From Pterobdella sp. o SKG-2022 (taxonomy: Eukaryota > Annelida > Clitellata > Hirudinida > Piscicolidae): 64,000 nucleotides of DNA. A program made the translations under genes and the position numbers. Shown piece by piece: positions 41,101 through 54,691 of the stretch. Every line of letters begins with the position of its first letter. Within the stretch, counting starts at the first letter, position 1. The notes beneath the pieces were generated by a model. The model did not search any database, was not told where the DNA came from, and saw only the letters and a program-made list of their open reading frames with translations. The stretch covers positions 3,964,037 to 4,028,036 of the forward strand of contig OZ038325.1 of assembly GCA_964035795.1 (NCBI GenBank), in the 5' to 3' direction.

Positions 41101-41160
41101 CAGTGACCCCTTGGAAAAGGAAAAGATGCTGACTATAATAAAATGATGATGAAAATGATG
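38110..41160 (+). mobile_element. Near-complete EEP LINE (RTE-like) with a PHD-type finger in the RT protein
   Basis: 38150-38830: EEP endonuclease with CCIQEVRWRG (catalytic E), VCAYAPQCG, CLGDFNGHIGKE (DxN) and GTEIDFVLM (D); the final DH position reads LQHKLL. 39228-39896 includes the linker and the RT start (MKNGKASGPTRIVKKHL, VVPIYKKKGN, CASYRGVKL, MQFGFISSRSTVDAIFF). A frameshift falls in the T-run near 39825, and the frame at 39839-40024 continues with FVDLKKAFDRV (motif A). FHQGSVFSSFLF (motif B) follows, then LLYADDLVLMA with intact YADD at 40157-40168. A cysteine-rich finger lies at about 40325-40465. The C terminus with SLRWLDHVVRKEDDDCVKQA and GRGRPRLTW ends at 41146, before an ATGATGAAAATGATG tail. 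Only a few stops and shifts, so a fairly young copy. Confidence 0.9.
40325..40465 (+). other. PHD-like C4HC3 zinc finger inside the LINE RT protein
   Basis: The spacing is C-x2-C-x7-C-x2-C-x2-C-x4-H-x2-C-x16-C-x2-C, including CKKWIHARC with the tryptophan two residues before His, as in PHD fingers. It lies after the YADD palm and before the RT C-terminal region. A degraded version with [10 protein letters not shown] and MWVHARCARVK occurs in the second copy at 46080-46230. Confidence 0.7.
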
Positions 41161-41254
41161 AGATCATAATTCAGTTATAGCCAAACCCAATATGAATTTT
41201 CGTGTTAACTAAAATACAAAAAAAATGGTGATTTCAAAAAACTTGATCAAAATT

Positions 41255-43965
41255 CTATGAATGATGATACTAAAACTATTTCTTCAAATACTTAATTTAT
41301 GCAATGAAATTGGCTCAGTTGAAGAGATATGGAATAGTTTCAAAAATACACTGAAATCTGCAGTTGCTGAATGTGCTCAAAAACAAACTCAAAAGTTTAA
41401 AAAGAAAAGTTTTATGGAAGAAATAAAAAGTCTGTCAAAAAGAAAGGTAGCTTTCACTTTCAAATCTTATCTCTTCAGCAAAAAGGATTACCAGTTTCAA
41501 ATGAATTGAAATTGAATTAAATTACATTGAAAAGTCAAATCAAAAAATAATGTAATAAAGCTTTAAACAGCTAATGAAGCAGAAGACAAACATAAACTTA
41601 ATATAAAACTTGGTCGAGGTGGTTCTTTTATCAATTTTCTTAAGCTTATAGGCAGATAGGCTCATAATCAACATCATCATATTTTAGATAAAGATGGTAT
41701 TGGTAAAATTAAAAATGCAGAAAAGAAATTAAATAGATGGTGCGAAAATTTTAAAAATATAACAAATATCAAAACAAAAGTGTTTGAAGAGGCATACAAT
41801 TCATTGAAATTCATCTTTTCGAAACAAACTACAAAGATCTAATGAACCAGCTGTCAGAGGATGAAGTACAAAAGGCTATAAAACAATCAAAAAAAAGCAC
41901 TTCACCGGGAGTCGATGGTATAACCACTAACTTCCTTCTAATGGGTTCTGATGTAGCAGTGGAAAGCTTGAAAAGCCTGGCAGACCAAATCCGGGAAAAA
42001 GAACGTGTTCCAGACGACTGTAAAAAGCAAATATCAGTTCCAATATAAAAAAAAAAAGTAACAAAGCTGACTGTAACAACTTCCGGAGAGTAGCTGTCTT
42101 AAGTGTGGTGTGCAAGGTATTCAGTAAAACAATCTTGAGTCGGTTGAAATCACTTCTGGATAATCAGTTAAGAGAAGATCGATGGGGTTTACGTCCTAAT
42201 AGAGGATATACCGATCAGATATTTAATACTAGAATTCTCATACATCGAGCCAGAGAGTTCAAAACACCTACTTTCTTCTGTTTTGTTGATCTATTCAAAG
42301 CATATGATTCGGTGAACAGAAAGGCCTTATGGGTAGTATTAAAGAAAGTTTATAACCTCCCAGCAAAAGTCGTAAAAATATTACAAGCTCTCCACAATGG
42401 TACACAAGTTGTGGTTCGATGCGAAGGCCAATTGAGTCTGGTGTTAAACAAGGCGATGTTCTTGCTCCGTTATTTTTCAATTTATATCTTAACGCTGTAA
42501 TAGACATTGAACTGAATAAAGATGCCAATCTAGGAGTAAATAAAGAGTTCAACACAACATCTCCTTTGTTGAACAACAGCGAATGCAAGTTCGACCAAAA
42601 AACTGTGGTACAATGCCTGATATATGCTGATGACATGCTTCTAGTTAGCAACAACCGAAATGACCTACGATGTCTTTTGAACATTCTCATTGAAGAGCTC
42701 AACAGATTTGGCATAAAAAAAATATAAGCAAAACAAATACAATGTCAATTCTACCAGAATTAGCATCATCAGTAACTGAAACCAATGACAAAATTGAAGA
42801 GGTGAATAAGTTCCAATACTTAGGCAGTGTTTTGACAAGTAATTGCAGTCTGGACGCAGAAATCGACGCACGGTTGAGTAAGGCTGCAGAGGCTTTTGGT
42901 AGCCTAAGTAGGCTGGTAAGGTATCAATCTAAAATACAGAAAGATACAAAAATGAGATTGCTTAAAAGTTTGATTCTTCTGGTTCTTTTTTATGGCAGTA
43001 AATCATGGGCACCTCTCAGTCATCACATCCAAACTTTTACAAAAATTTTTAACCAGATCTACACGGATTATATTCGGAATTTCTTTGCGGCAGAAACTAA
43101 GTTCCAAGCTGCGAAAAACTGTTCTATATGGACCAATCATAGGCTTTGAAAAATGTTAGTTTTTTTTTCTTGAAAATATTCATGTATCATAATGTTTAAA
43201 TATTCATGGATTGTACAAAAAACTTTTTTAGTTGATAAATTTTAGATTTTCTTCCATAAAACTTCTAAAAATGATTTTTCAGTACTTTCACAATTTTTTT
43301 TTATATCCTATGATTGGTTCATCAACTATAGGCTCGCTATTCAATGCTTTTTGCATAAGCGCGAAGGGCCTGTGGCAGAAACTGAGAAACACCAAAATCC
43401 GAAAGATGGCGAATATTGAACGTGTGGAAATAATGTTGCAACAAAGTCGCTTGAGATGGCTAGGCCACATAAAGAGGATGTCTAATTCACGATTGCCAAA
43501 ACAATTGCTGGTATCGAGAATTTCAGCGATCACAAGGAGGTCAAAAGAAAAGATGGCATGATATTGTGAACTCTGACTTGAAATATCTTGGAGATCAATG
43601 GCAATCAACAGACAAAAATGGCGCAATAAAATAAATAGCAAACTGCAAAATAGCAAAGATGAGAATTTCAAAAAAGACCATAAAAAAGAGAATAACGTTA
43701 CCAATAATTTGAAATTTTTTCATCACGGATGCAACAATGTTACTATCACCAAGGCTAGCTTAGCCAATTCTATTTGACAGACACTCAAATCTACAAACAG
43801 TGAAATGTCAGTTTTGCCATTTGTGCTTTAAACCTCAAGGAATCCACAATCACGAGAAGAAATGTTGCAAAAACTTTTTTGATTTTTCCTTTGCTACACC
43901 TGCCGATTGGCGGAAAAATGTAGAAGTGTGTGTGTATGTGTGTGTATACGTGTGTGTATAGGCAC
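41255..43965 (+). mobile_element. Non-LTR retrotransposon with RT and C-terminal zinc finger (pseudogenised)
   Basis: Linker pieces occur at 41261-41830 (DGIGKIKNAEKKLNRWCENF). RT starts at 41842: LSEDEVQKAIKQSKKSTSPG-VDGI, then FRRVAVLSVVCKVFSKTIL, CFVDLFKAYDSVNRKALW (motif A, 42280-42330), SGVKQGDVLAPLFFNLYLNA (motif B, about 42430-42490) and LIYADDMLLVSNN (YADD at about 42618-42640). The thumb NKFQYLGSVLTSN begins at about 42805. 43380-43560 gives ANIERVEIMLQQSRLRWLGH. The segment 43090-43370 does not fit the family and may be a small replacement. About 43790-43870 encodes VKCQFCHLCFKPQGIHNHEK, a C-terminal finger ending CCKN. Frameshifts and stops; dead. Confidence 0.8.
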
Positions 43966-44492
43966 GATCTAGCTCATAAAGACCTCAAAACGCTGAACTT
44001 GGTAGATGTATGAGAAAAAAAAGCGCAAAACAAGAAACTATCGTGAGAACATTACCAAGCGTCCTCACGGTCTCAACAGAGAGAAAGAACCAGAAGATAA
44101 ATCAGAAATTCACTAGCTTGTTCGTATCCAGAATGCACCAAAATATGTGCAGATAAGACTAAAATTATCAAAATTATAGCTATTTATTATGCTCAATAAA
44201 TTAACTGAAATTCTTCAATAAATCGACGTCAAAAATTTTAATTTTGATATAAGCAGGAATGGCGGTCAAACGATTAAAAGTAAAATAATTTATTTTTAAT
44301 AGGCCAGAGAAAAAAAACCATAAAATTTCAATGAAAGCCATACACAAAGAGCCTACAAAAATAACTTCAAGAAACTTTGCTTAGTTGATCACTGGTTAGT
44401 CGAAAAAAGAACATTACCTGAGATCCATAGATAAACTGCTTTTTGCAGTTTAGCGCACCCACTTTATAGTGAATAACAGCCCAAGAAGGGAA
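43966..44492. other. Spacer upstream of a TATC tract
   Basis: No gene or repeat family recognised. The (GT)-rich patch at 43925-43965 is a short decayed microsatellite. Confidence 0.4.
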
Positions 44493-44770
<278 letters not shown>

Positions 44771-45235
44771 GAATCATTTTCCCTTTCCACCCACCCACTC
44801 ACCCGCCTTCGATTATTTGGTAGGTAATGAGAAAAAAGAAGCCTCAAGCAAACGTTTGAAATCATATTTAAACCTGCGCTTTTTCTCGTTGGACTTCAAC
44901 TTTCATGATTTTTCAATAATTTTCATCGTGCATCTATAATTTATTTCTCTAGATTTCCCAATTGAGTATTTTATTTGCTCTCAATACTGATTCGTTGTAT
45001 TCAATTTTATGGATGTTTTTAGTTAATTGATAGTCAACGTCCATCGTGAGTAACTCATAATTTATTTTGTTTTTGTAACATTTTAAGAAATTTTTTTCAA
45101 TGCGTATCTTTTTATGTGAAAGTTTCATTTTTAATAATTTTTTCGTTTGCTATAACAAAATTATAAAATATTTACTTATATGATGATAATCAAATTCAAA
45201 ATAGGTCATGTATAAACAAAAAATCGGGTGCTAAG
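44771..45235. other. AT-rich spacer, no gene seen
   Basis: No coding signal; poly-pyrimidine at the left edge only. Confidence 0.45.
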
Positions 45236-45646
45236 TAATTAAATGGGCGCTAAGAAAGAAATTGGTTCCGGAAAAGTTGGTTAAGCATTAATGCCGATGT
45301 GTATAAGGGCAAAAACGCAGGTTCAGTTTAGAGGAAGATACTCGGAAGAATTTAATGTAGGTGTAGGTGTCCATTAAGTATCGGTTCTCTCACCGTTTTA
45401 GCCTTCAAAAAAGCTAGATGTATTTTTAAAAGACGGAAGAAAATGTACTCTTTGTAAACTGCTTTATGCAAATGACTTGGTCTTGATGGCAAAGAATATG
45501 CAAAAGCTGGAAGCACAATTCATCTATTGGAAGGCAGTTTTTGAAGGAAAAGGATTGAAGATAAAATTTCGGTAAAACAAATGTCATGGAGAGTGGTGGT
45601 GGTAGTGGGGTTTTAATCTTGGCTAAGAAAGAAGTTGGTTCCGGAA

Positions 45647-45829
<183 letters not shown>

Positions 45830-45872
45830 GCTCCCTATCTCACAACTTAATTTTGGCAGATCACCGTAGAGT

Positions 45873-46081
<209 letters not shown>

Positions 46082-46775
46082 GTGATGCGTGTGCTAAGAG
46101 GGCTGAAAAATTAATTGTGTGAGGTGCAAAACATGTATAATGTGGGTTCATGCGCGGTGTGCTAGGGTAAAGTGAGTTACTTGTAAGATGAATGGAATTT
46201 TTAAATGTAGGGTTTGTATAACTGGCTCAAATGAGGAATGTAATAATGTTTTAAACGTTTGTTTGAGTGAGTTGGAAAGGGTACATAAATATTGTTATCT
46301 AGGGGACAGAATGAATGGTGAAGGAGGAAGTGAGCTAGATTTTACATGAAAGATACAACTGGGATAGAATACTTCCAACAGTATGTCTTCTATGTTATGT
46401 GGTAAAAGACACACATGATAAATCAAAAAATAAATTTATGGACGTGTGAGGCCTGTTAGGACATATGGCTCGGCAACTTGGGTTGTAAGATCGGTTGAAG
46501 GAAGTATTTTGAGAAAAGCAGAAAATCGGATGCTTCGAATGATGTGTGGTGTGCAGCTAGCTGATGATGTGAGTACAAAAAAGTTGAAGGAGTCAATTAG
46601 GGTTGAATAGCATGATTGTTGAAGTGGTGAGACAAGGGAGTTTGAGAAGACTAGGTCATGTTGAAGAAAAAGGGATAATGATTGTGTTAGGCAGGCGTGG
46701 AGGTTTGAGGTTGAAGGTAGTAGAGAACGAGGAAAGCCAAGGTTAGCTTAGAAAAGTATGATGGAAAACTAATGA

Positions 46776-47539
46776 TTATGTATAAACAAAAAGTTTTTAC
46801 CAATTATAACAAAAGTATTTCATTTCATTAAAAAAATTACACATGAATAAAAATTTTCGTCGAAATATACAAAAATAAACTACATGAAACGACAACCTTT
46901 ATAACAATAAATCAAAAAAATTTTCAATTGATTGGGAAAAAATTTAAATTTATTTAAAAAGAAAATTTATGTGAGGAAAAAGTGCCGTTATTAATATCGA
47001 CCAGAACAAAATGAGCATCGAAGCGTTGAAGTTAATGTTTTACTGAAATATTGCCTTCTCTACGCCTTAAGTGAAACCCAATTCTTCAACTTTTTAATAT
47101 ATTTTGAAAAGATTTTCATCCATTCCGTTAATGAGTTGAGAATTTGATTATTTAAATTAGTTATGAATATTCTTTCTATCCTTTTTTTACTTTCAATGTT
47201 AAATTTATATATTTCTTTATATAAAAATTATTTTTCATAGTTTTAAATTTAAATTTACATATAAATATTTTGATTTGTTTAAAAAAAATATCATCAAAAG
47301 AGGCAACAGAAAGAAAAAGAAAAAATACTAAAAACCTATATATAATATATGTATAATCTATATATAATAAAAAGTAATAATAACAATAAAATTATAGTTA
47401 TTCTCTTATTAGAAATAAAGTGTAGGATTGTTAATCAGCTTCACTTTTTGAACATTAATCATCTCTTTCGATTAACTTTGAACAGTCTTATGAAATATCA
47501 TAATAACGTAAAAACCATTCAGCGTTTTCATTATTATTA
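46776..47539. other. AT-rich spacer, no gene seen
   Basis: No coding or repeat family recognised; an ATT run leads into the AGT tract. Confidence 0.45.
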
Positions 47540-47555
47540 TTATTATCATTTGTCT

Positions 47556-47921
<366 letters not shown>

Positions 47922-49110
47922 AATAAAATTATAAAAATACAAACAGCAATAATAAACATATTAGAACAAAATTAGTTACTAATATGGAAATACGAAAACA
48001 GCATGAATAAGGATAGTTTTGTTCTTATTATGCTTTTATTGTTTGACATGAAACTCTGATAGAAAACACCTTGTGGAATCTTAATGGATCTTCAACTTTG
48101 ATTTTAAGTGATATTTTATAATGATAATAACGGTAATAATAACACAGATAGTTATTATTCTTATTAGTATTAAATAAACGACATATAAATAATCTAAAAT
48201 TATTATAGTTTTTTTCTATAGATTATATGACTATAAACTAAATTTAAAATTGGTGCTATATAAAATGAATTTAACGTTGCTATTATATGAATTGAAATCA
48301 AAATTATTTGAAAATTTTACATTGATTCCGATTTCAACAAAAACTATATGTGTTCACAAATCTCATTATTTTATCTATTTTAGTGATGCCAATAACAATG
48401 AAATAAACTTTAAAACAAATTTGGGATTTTTTTAGAAAGTAATAAATTCTGAAAATTAGTGAGTATTTTCAACAGAAAAACTATTAATACATGAATTTTT
48501 ATATCATCTTCAAATTATAATTAAAGCTTCTGATCTCGGTATTATAATATATTATAATATTTTTAGGTTAATAAATTTTTTTTGTCAGTATACAAAACTA
48601 TATAGTTTTTTATTGTTTTTTAATATTTCAACTTTCGCAAATAGTTAGAAGTTTTTTAAAATGCTGAATAAAGACCCTTTTATTTTGATATTGAAGCGTT
48701 GAAAGTCATTTAAACAAACAAAAAAAAACAAAATCACATGGAAAAAAGCATTAAAAATTGCTAAAACAGATGAACCCCACAAAAAACAAAAGGACGCAGA
48801 CTTATAGCATAATATGAATGAATAGAAAGTGTCAAATAAGGAAAAGAGAAGGATTTGATCGCGGTAGGATCCGCATTCGTCACACGCAAGTAAGGAATAT
48901 GTTTGTTCACATTCTTAAAGATAGAGAAAGCATATATATATTTTTTCAATCTACCTTTTTGTAAACTACTTGCCATCAATAGAAAAAATAGTCTGAGATA
49001 AATAAATTTTTTTTTAACCTAAAATATTTCATGAAACAAGATGATAACTAAGAGAAAACTATCTAAATAAAGTAAGACCGTTGTAGCTAATAAATGTTTT
49101 TATTGTAGCT
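47922..49110. other. AT-rich gene-free stretch
   Basis: No domain or family recognised in any frame. Confidence 0.45.
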
Positions 49111-49114
49111 GGTA

Positions 49115-49320
49115 TAAAGTCACACTCAGCAAAGCTGGTTCAGCCAATCATTTTCGTTAAATAGACCTAAGAAAATTTCAGCAAACAGTGAAATGCCACT
49201 TTTGTCACCCGTACTTCAACCTATTTAATTTCAACAACCACAAGAATAAATTTTGCAAAACAATTGTTTTTTTTTTAGTCTACTTGCCGATTGGTGCCAT
49301 GATGAAAAGACATGTTTCTT
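49115..49320 (+). mobile_element. LINE C-terminal zinc-finger fragment
   Basis: Reads VTLSKAGSANHF, then VKCHFCHPYFN...NNHKNKFCK, then a PADW-like end. This aligns with 43735-43915 at the end of the LINE at 41255-43965. Only the 3' end of the element is present. Confidence 0.6.
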
Positions 49321-50470
49321 TTAAGTATAGAAAAAAAAAGCTATTTTTGTGTAATCATATTCTTTTATTCTTATGTATATTTAATTATTGTTTTCATAGC
49401 TTCTTTTTATATTTTTCACGTTACGTATTTTCATATTCAAATTAAAAAAAATTATTTCAAGTATTTAGCAAATCTATGAAAAGTAAAGTAACAATAATAA
49501 CAACATAAAAATTGCTACGATAGAACAATTCAAAGAAAAATAATTTTAAATCTGGTAAAAAAAGGTAAATGGTTACAAGTATTTTATTAATTTTAACCAA
49601 ATATCGATGTTTTTCGAAATAAGAAAATTAAATATGGAAGCGAAAATACAAAAGAATAATAAAAACAACATTGGGAGCCAGTATATAAGACCAAAAACCA
49701 TAAAACATGAAATTGAACCTAGGTTTCCACGATTGAAATTTTATGACTATTTTGATTAGAAGGGGGTAAATGAAAAAATGGTTATTCGTAGTAAATTATT
49801 ATATTTTTGTAAAAAGTGTGAAAAAGATTGGTGGTTTGTTGGGGTAGAGGATTATATTGTTGAGAAAAAAGTTAGTGTAGGTAGGATAGTAAAAGTAGTT
49901 GAGGCAGATTTTTTGGAAGTGAGTGAAATGGTAGAAAAAAAATAAAAGATGGGCTGTTTGGTTTAGAACTATATGAAGTATCTGTATATGGAGTTGAATT
50001 GAATTAGTATGGAACTATTGGTTTTTGTTTGCCTTGAAATTTTTATGAATAAAGTATGTTATGGGTTTGATGGAGAATTAAGTGACTGTTTATTAGAAAT
50101 TTAGGAAAGTAGGTTATAATAAAAAATTCTTTTTCCATAACTATTGAAGTTAATATTAAAATCCTTTTTAAAATACTGAAAATCTTTACGACGTCAAAAC
50201 AATGAAAAGGCCATTAATGGTTTCAAAATTTAAAGTTCCGACAAAAACCGAGTTGATTTAAATTGTTTTGTATTTGAATGTTTTTATTTGTTTTTACTTA
50301 AATGTTTAGCATGTAAACTACTAGGGATATTACAAAAACTGAACAAATTAGTCTTTTTTTAAAAATCCAAGCTTTTTTTGAAATTACCTTAATTTTTCAA
50401 GTAGGTAATTAACATTTAATTGTTTTTTAAATGAACAATTAAATATACCAAAAATTCTGTTTTCTTGCCA
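49321..50470. other. AT-rich gene-free stretch
   Basis: No coding or repeat signal supported. GTAG/GGTAG-rich text at 49820-49930 has no recognisable translation. Confidence 0.45.
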
Positions 50471-50474
50471 CTCA

Positions 50475-50830
50475 TAATCATCATCGTTTTGCGTGTGTTT
50501 CTATGCTAGCATGGGTTGGACAAGGTCTAAGGTCTCATAAGAAGCAATCTCCACGTTCTACAGTCTTGGGCCAGTTTCATTCTGCTAGGGTCATTTTTTC
50601 TGGTTTTCCTTTTTCTTACCTTCTACGTAACTGCAAATACCTGATGGGCTTCCAAGATTCACTTTTTTTTAGGTGCCTAAACCACTTGAGCCTATTTCTG
50701 CGTAGCACCTCACTGATGTCTGGAGTTTCCAGTCTGTTCACCAATTCTTCTGATAATCTGCCCTTCTTCAAGCTTACATTGCACATCCACTTGATCATCA
50801 TCTTATTAGCACGTTTTCTTTTACCAAGGG
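50475..50830 (-). mobile_element. EEP-type LINE, C-terminal fragment
   Basis: The minus-strand frame at 50801-50616 reads MIKWMCNVSLKKGRLSEELV, then VLRRNRLKWFRHLKKSE, the conserved tail of RTE/Jockey-like RT proteins ('M.R.MCGV.L.DR..S..L', 'RR.RLRWFGH'). Its 3' end has ATGATGATTATGAG near 50474-50486. Unrelated in detail to the other LINEs here except the tail of the 38.1 kb element. Confidence 0.7.
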
Positions 50831-51480
50831 TTGGGTTTTTTTAAAAGATCTATTTCAAAGTCGACTTTTCCATTTAGAACAATTGAGAGGATCTGCACAA
50901 ACCATGCCTAGCTTTTTTTTTTCATTTAATACAAGTTTGTTACAAGTTTTTTTCGGTTTCCAGGTTACTTGCAAAAATTTAACTCCAACTTTCGCATCTG
51001 CGAAATCCAACCCATGCTACGCTCCATGTGTTCAAGACCTTCTCATTCTGCTAGCACGTAAAACCACCTCAACACTTTGAGTGCCAAGTTCAAAAAAAAA
51101 GTCAGAATGAACGTTCTGTAATGATAGGCTTTCTGGAACCTTCCACAGGATACACTTTGCACAAATGACCTAGATTCCGAAGGAATTTCACATTGAGTAG
51201 ATGAAGGTAATGCTGTCTCCATGTTTTTTTTTTAGAATTCTTACCCAGAGCTTTGGCCATAATCGTTTCTCACCTGGTTGTCAAGTCTCATTTATTTAGC
51301 CATCCGTTACACTTCAACATATCTTAGCTTATTTGTCTTGAAAACATCCTTTTCAGCTTCGTTCTTGGCGAAGGGCACAGCAAGGATTGATGGGCGTAAG
51401 CAGCTTAGAAGCTGTCTCTACTATATATATATATATATATTGTAATTTTATTAGCAAAGAAAAAAAACCAGAGTTGCGTA
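50831..51480. repeat. Unidentified, less AT-rich repeat-like sequence
   Basis: Composition differs from the surroundings and includes CAAGGATTGATGGGCGTAAG, followed by a (TA)n at 51421-51440. This looks like an interspersed element, but I cannot name it and no frame is convincing. Confidence 0.3.
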
Positions 51481-51496
51481 GAACCCGCGGGAGGCA

Positions 51497-51775
51497 TTTC
51501 TTCTAATATAATATAATGTAATATGATATAATATAGTATGGAGTTCATAGTAATTTGTTATTTAAAATACATTTTTTTAGTTTACTTTTGAAAGTATTTA
51601 TATTATCAATTGATTTCAGATTATTAGGAAGCTTATTCCGCTTATTCCAATATTTTGGACCCATAATAGATAAAGACATTTTCTTTAAGCTTGTGTTATA
51701 TTGCTCTTCTTTGTAGTTATTTATTTGAAGAATAAGGTGAACTGATTCATTCAAGACTAGATAAACTTGGAAAGC
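51497..51775 (-). mobile_element. CR1-like LINE, 3' terminal fragment
   Basis: The minus-strand frame at 51754-51545 reads SLKKMSLSIMGPKYWN and LPNNLKSIDNINTFKSKLKK, equivalent to the last ORF block of the A/B elements (LSLKIKGAKCWNQLPDNLKS). Degenerate TATAA units at 51503-51540 follow as the tail. Confidence 0.75.
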
Positions 51776-52080
51776 TGAGAATCTGAATCAACGTTGAAAA
51801 CCAAAAAAAACAACTCAAGTTTATTTTTATTTGATGAGTCAAAACTTCCACAGAATAATATCAAATAAACTGGATCCTCTCTGAATCAAAAAAATTTAAA
51901 TCCGTAAGACGTTAAAAGTTACAGTTGTTTTTAGTGTAAAAGTTAACCCATAATATAGATAGTGCTCGTGAAATTGTTGTTAGAAAGTTATTGAAAAAAC
52001 AATAATAAGTGAATAAAAGATATAATTTTAAACAAGAATATTATACAAATTAATCATAATTTAATATAAGTATAAATAAA
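51776..52080. other. Spacer or 5' leader of LINE copy B
   Basis: AT-rich; no independent feature seen. Confidence 0.4.
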
Positions 52081-52144
52081 TAATGTCGGAATACGTTAAA
52101 AGAGGGAGGACAAAAAAAGTGTTGTGCGGTCGATAATAACTCAA

Positions 52145-52579
52145 ATGTCCGAATTAATAATATTGAATGAAAAACTCAAAGAAGAAACAATTAAATATCA
52201 AAATCAAATAAAAAAATTTATTCAAAAAAAAGAAGAATATATAAATGAAAAAAATATTCTGCTAAAAAAAGAAAAATGTTTGGAGAAAGAATTAAACGTA
52301 GTGAAGAAAAGCAACAATGAGTTTGAAATGGAATTAATCAATGTTAATAAAATTATAAACAATTGTAATAATGATAATGTAATTGATGGTAATGAAGATA
52401 ATGGAAACAACTTTATTAATAATAATGGAAATAATAATAATAATAATACTGATATTAATAATATTGATGAAAATATTATTCACATGAAGAATATTAATAG
52501 TAAGTATAATATTACTACTAATGATGATAAAAACAACATTATTGATAATAATGAGAATTCTTTTCACTATCCATCATAA
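52145..52579 (+). CDS. Coiled-coil, Asn-rich protein, candidate ORF1 of LINE copy B
   Basis: From the ATG at 52145 the frame encodes about 145 residues: an N-terminal heptad-rich stretch (LNEKLKEETIKYQNQIKKF, KEKCLEKELNVVKKSN) predicted as coiled coil, then an Asn/Asp-rich second half. CR1-type LINE ORF1 proteins often have coiled coils, and the position upstream of a LINE 3' end fits. No RNA-binding or esterase motif is visible. A host origin cannot be excluded. Confidence 0.45.
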   Translation: MSELIILNEKLKEETIKYQNQIKKFIQKKEEYINEKNILLKKEKCLEKELNVVKKSNNEFEMELINVNKIINNCNNDNVIDGNEDNGNNFINNNGNNNNNNTDINNIDENIIHMKNINSKYNITTNDDKNNIIDNNENSFHYPS

Positions 52580-52857
52580 AAAGACCTATTATGCTTGCTA
52601 CCATCCATTTCTCATCCATTATCCTCCATCCTACAACCACAATCATCTATTTCTAAAATTCAATCCAGCACCATGATTTTTTTCTGAACCTCATATTCCT
52701 TATGTTCCTTTTACTGTTCCACAAAATTTCCACAATTCCAATATTTTCAACCTCATTAGAGAAAATACCCACAATATAAGAAAAATGAGTAATAATAATA
52801 ATAATAATAATAATAATATTTACTATTATAATAAAATTAATAACAATGATATGAAAC

Positions 52858-52859
<2 letters not shown>

Positions 52860-52920
<61 letters not shown>
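52860..52920. repeat. (AAT)n microsatellite in LINE copy B
   Basis: About 20 AAT units encoding poly-Asn in the frame that joins the LINE C-terminal block; a shorter AAT run is at 52789-52816. Confidence 0.9.
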
Positions 52921-52921
<1 letters not shown>

Positions 52922-53571
52922 TAGTAATGACAACATTAACTATTATAATGATGATGATGACGAGAATGATAATAACAATAATAACTTAAATAATTACTCA
53001 ATTGATTTAGAAATATTGAATATAAATAAAATAAATATATTACACACCTTAATATTTAGTTTTAAACATATAAATAATCTTCTTCCTGACTCTCTCTAAT
53101 TTCTTTAACACTAAAACCTATAACTACAATATAAGAAATAATAACAATTTAATTATAGAAAAATATAGAACTAATAAAAAGAAATTATCTTTAAGAGTAA
53201 AAGATGCTAAATGCTGGAATCAATTACCAGATAATCTTAAATTCATAAAATCATTGAAATTATTCAAAACCCTTTTAAAAAAATATATTCTAAACAGCTC
53301 CAAGTTATAAATCTAGTCTGTTATTACCTTATTTTTTATTTCATTCGATTTGAATTCTTTGTTTTGTTTTTTTTATGCCATTTCATTTACTGTATATCAT
53401 TATACCATTGAAAGGCATGTTTTATTAATTTGATTTGTTTCTATTTAAGCCATTTTCTTATATTCTTATAAGTTGCTTTAATTAGTTTTGTTATTCATTT
53501 CAATTAAACTTTTTGAGTTTTATGTAGTTGTTTATATCAATAAAAGAATTGAGTTAAAAAAAAATTATTAT

Positions 53572-54490
53572 ATTTAAATATATTTCATTTTATTTGCATA
53601 GTTTATATAGCTCTCTGTATAATAAAGCCGCTTAAAAGTCGAGAACATTTGAAAGACTTGACTAGAGATAGAAACAAAAAGACATCTCAAATTTATTGAG
53701 TCTTGCCATGATCTCATAACGCTCGTTCAACAATAAGAAAACCTTTCTCTCACATTGTTTGAATATCCATAGGAAATATTTGCTTAATTTATTATTTTTG
53801 ATAAATATTTTTTAATTCTTTTCTCTCAGTTGGGACAGTTTTATAATGCCTAAGTATTATAAGAAGCGGTCTTATTGCGTATAAATTCATTTTAAATCTT
53901 TTTAGTGATTTTTATACCCAATATTTTTTTGATTTTCTTAAGGTTTTTGTTTTTATTTTAAGCTGCGCTGTATAGATTTTTTGTTTTAAGTTTTTTATTA
54001 TGATTAGCTTTATTAAAAAATCTCTATACCACTAATTTAAACGATAAACTGCTGATATAGGAAATAAAACCATAATTTTTTAATTCAATCTGAATCAAAT
54101 TGTTGAAAAGAAAATTTAAATTCTAAAAGTGTCGATTTAAAAAAGAGCGTTTTTTAAAATAATTAAAAAATATATTATAATAATTCAACAACAAAAATTA
54201 TTTTCTTTATATGACATTCATACTCAAAAAACGTACATGGTAATCATTTTTAAGTTGCACATATTTAATAATAAAAAGCCAATGGATAAAAATTAACTCA
54301 AGCTGAAAGCAATTATAATTTTTTTTTTTTATAAAAATTTTCTTTATTTTATCGAGTTAACATTCAACAAATATAAAAACTTTGAATTTTGAGCAACATA
54401 CGCTCAAAACGATCAACTAACACATGTTGACTGAATGTGATCATTAAAGCAAACACTTACGAATAACTCACTTTTTTATAACTATAGAAC
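53572..54490. other. AT-rich gene-free stretch, probably protocadherin intron or 3' flank
   Basis: It lies downstream of the donor at 54801 of the protocadherin gene. No further cytoplasmic exon was recognised here. Confidence 0.4.
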
Positions 54491-54496
54491 ACACTT

Positions 54497-54570
<74 letters not shown>

Positions 54571-54582
54571 ACACACGCGCAT

Positions 54583-54628
<46 letters not shown>

Positions 54629-54691
54629 GCATGCACACACACACACACACGCACACACACACACGCACACACACACACGCGCGCGCGCGCA
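54497..54691. repeat. (CA)n microsatellite
   Basis: About 195 bases of CA with interspersed GC steps (CGCGCATG) and a CGCGCG end. It lies about 110 bp beyond the splice donor at 54801, so probably within a protocadherin intron. Confidence 0.95.

Larger units (their letters stand above)
52081..53571 (+). mobile_element. CR1-like LINE, copy B: internally deleted, ORF1 joined to 3' end
   Basis: From 52990 onward the sequence matches the last part of copy A (2366-2960, opposite strand): LEILNINKINILHTLIFSFK at about 53007, NNNLIIEKYRTNKKKLSL, AKCWNQLPDNLKFIKSLKLF. A shared 3' UTR and CAATAAAAGAATTGAG plus poly(A) end at 53571. Upstream, instead of the RT, there is a coiled-coil frame (52145-52579), AC-rich DNA (52580-52780) and an Asn-repeat frame (52785-52990) that runs in frame into the LEIL block. 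The likeliest reading is a LINE with ORF1 and 3' end kept and ORF2 deleted. Confidence 0.8.

Noticed and set aside
42295..42714. 139-codon minus-strand frame
   Set aside because: Antisense shadow of the RT palm region of the 41.3 kb LINE.
50503..50844. 113-codon plus-strand frame
   Set aside because: Antisense to a LINE C-terminal tail that reads convincingly on the minus strand.
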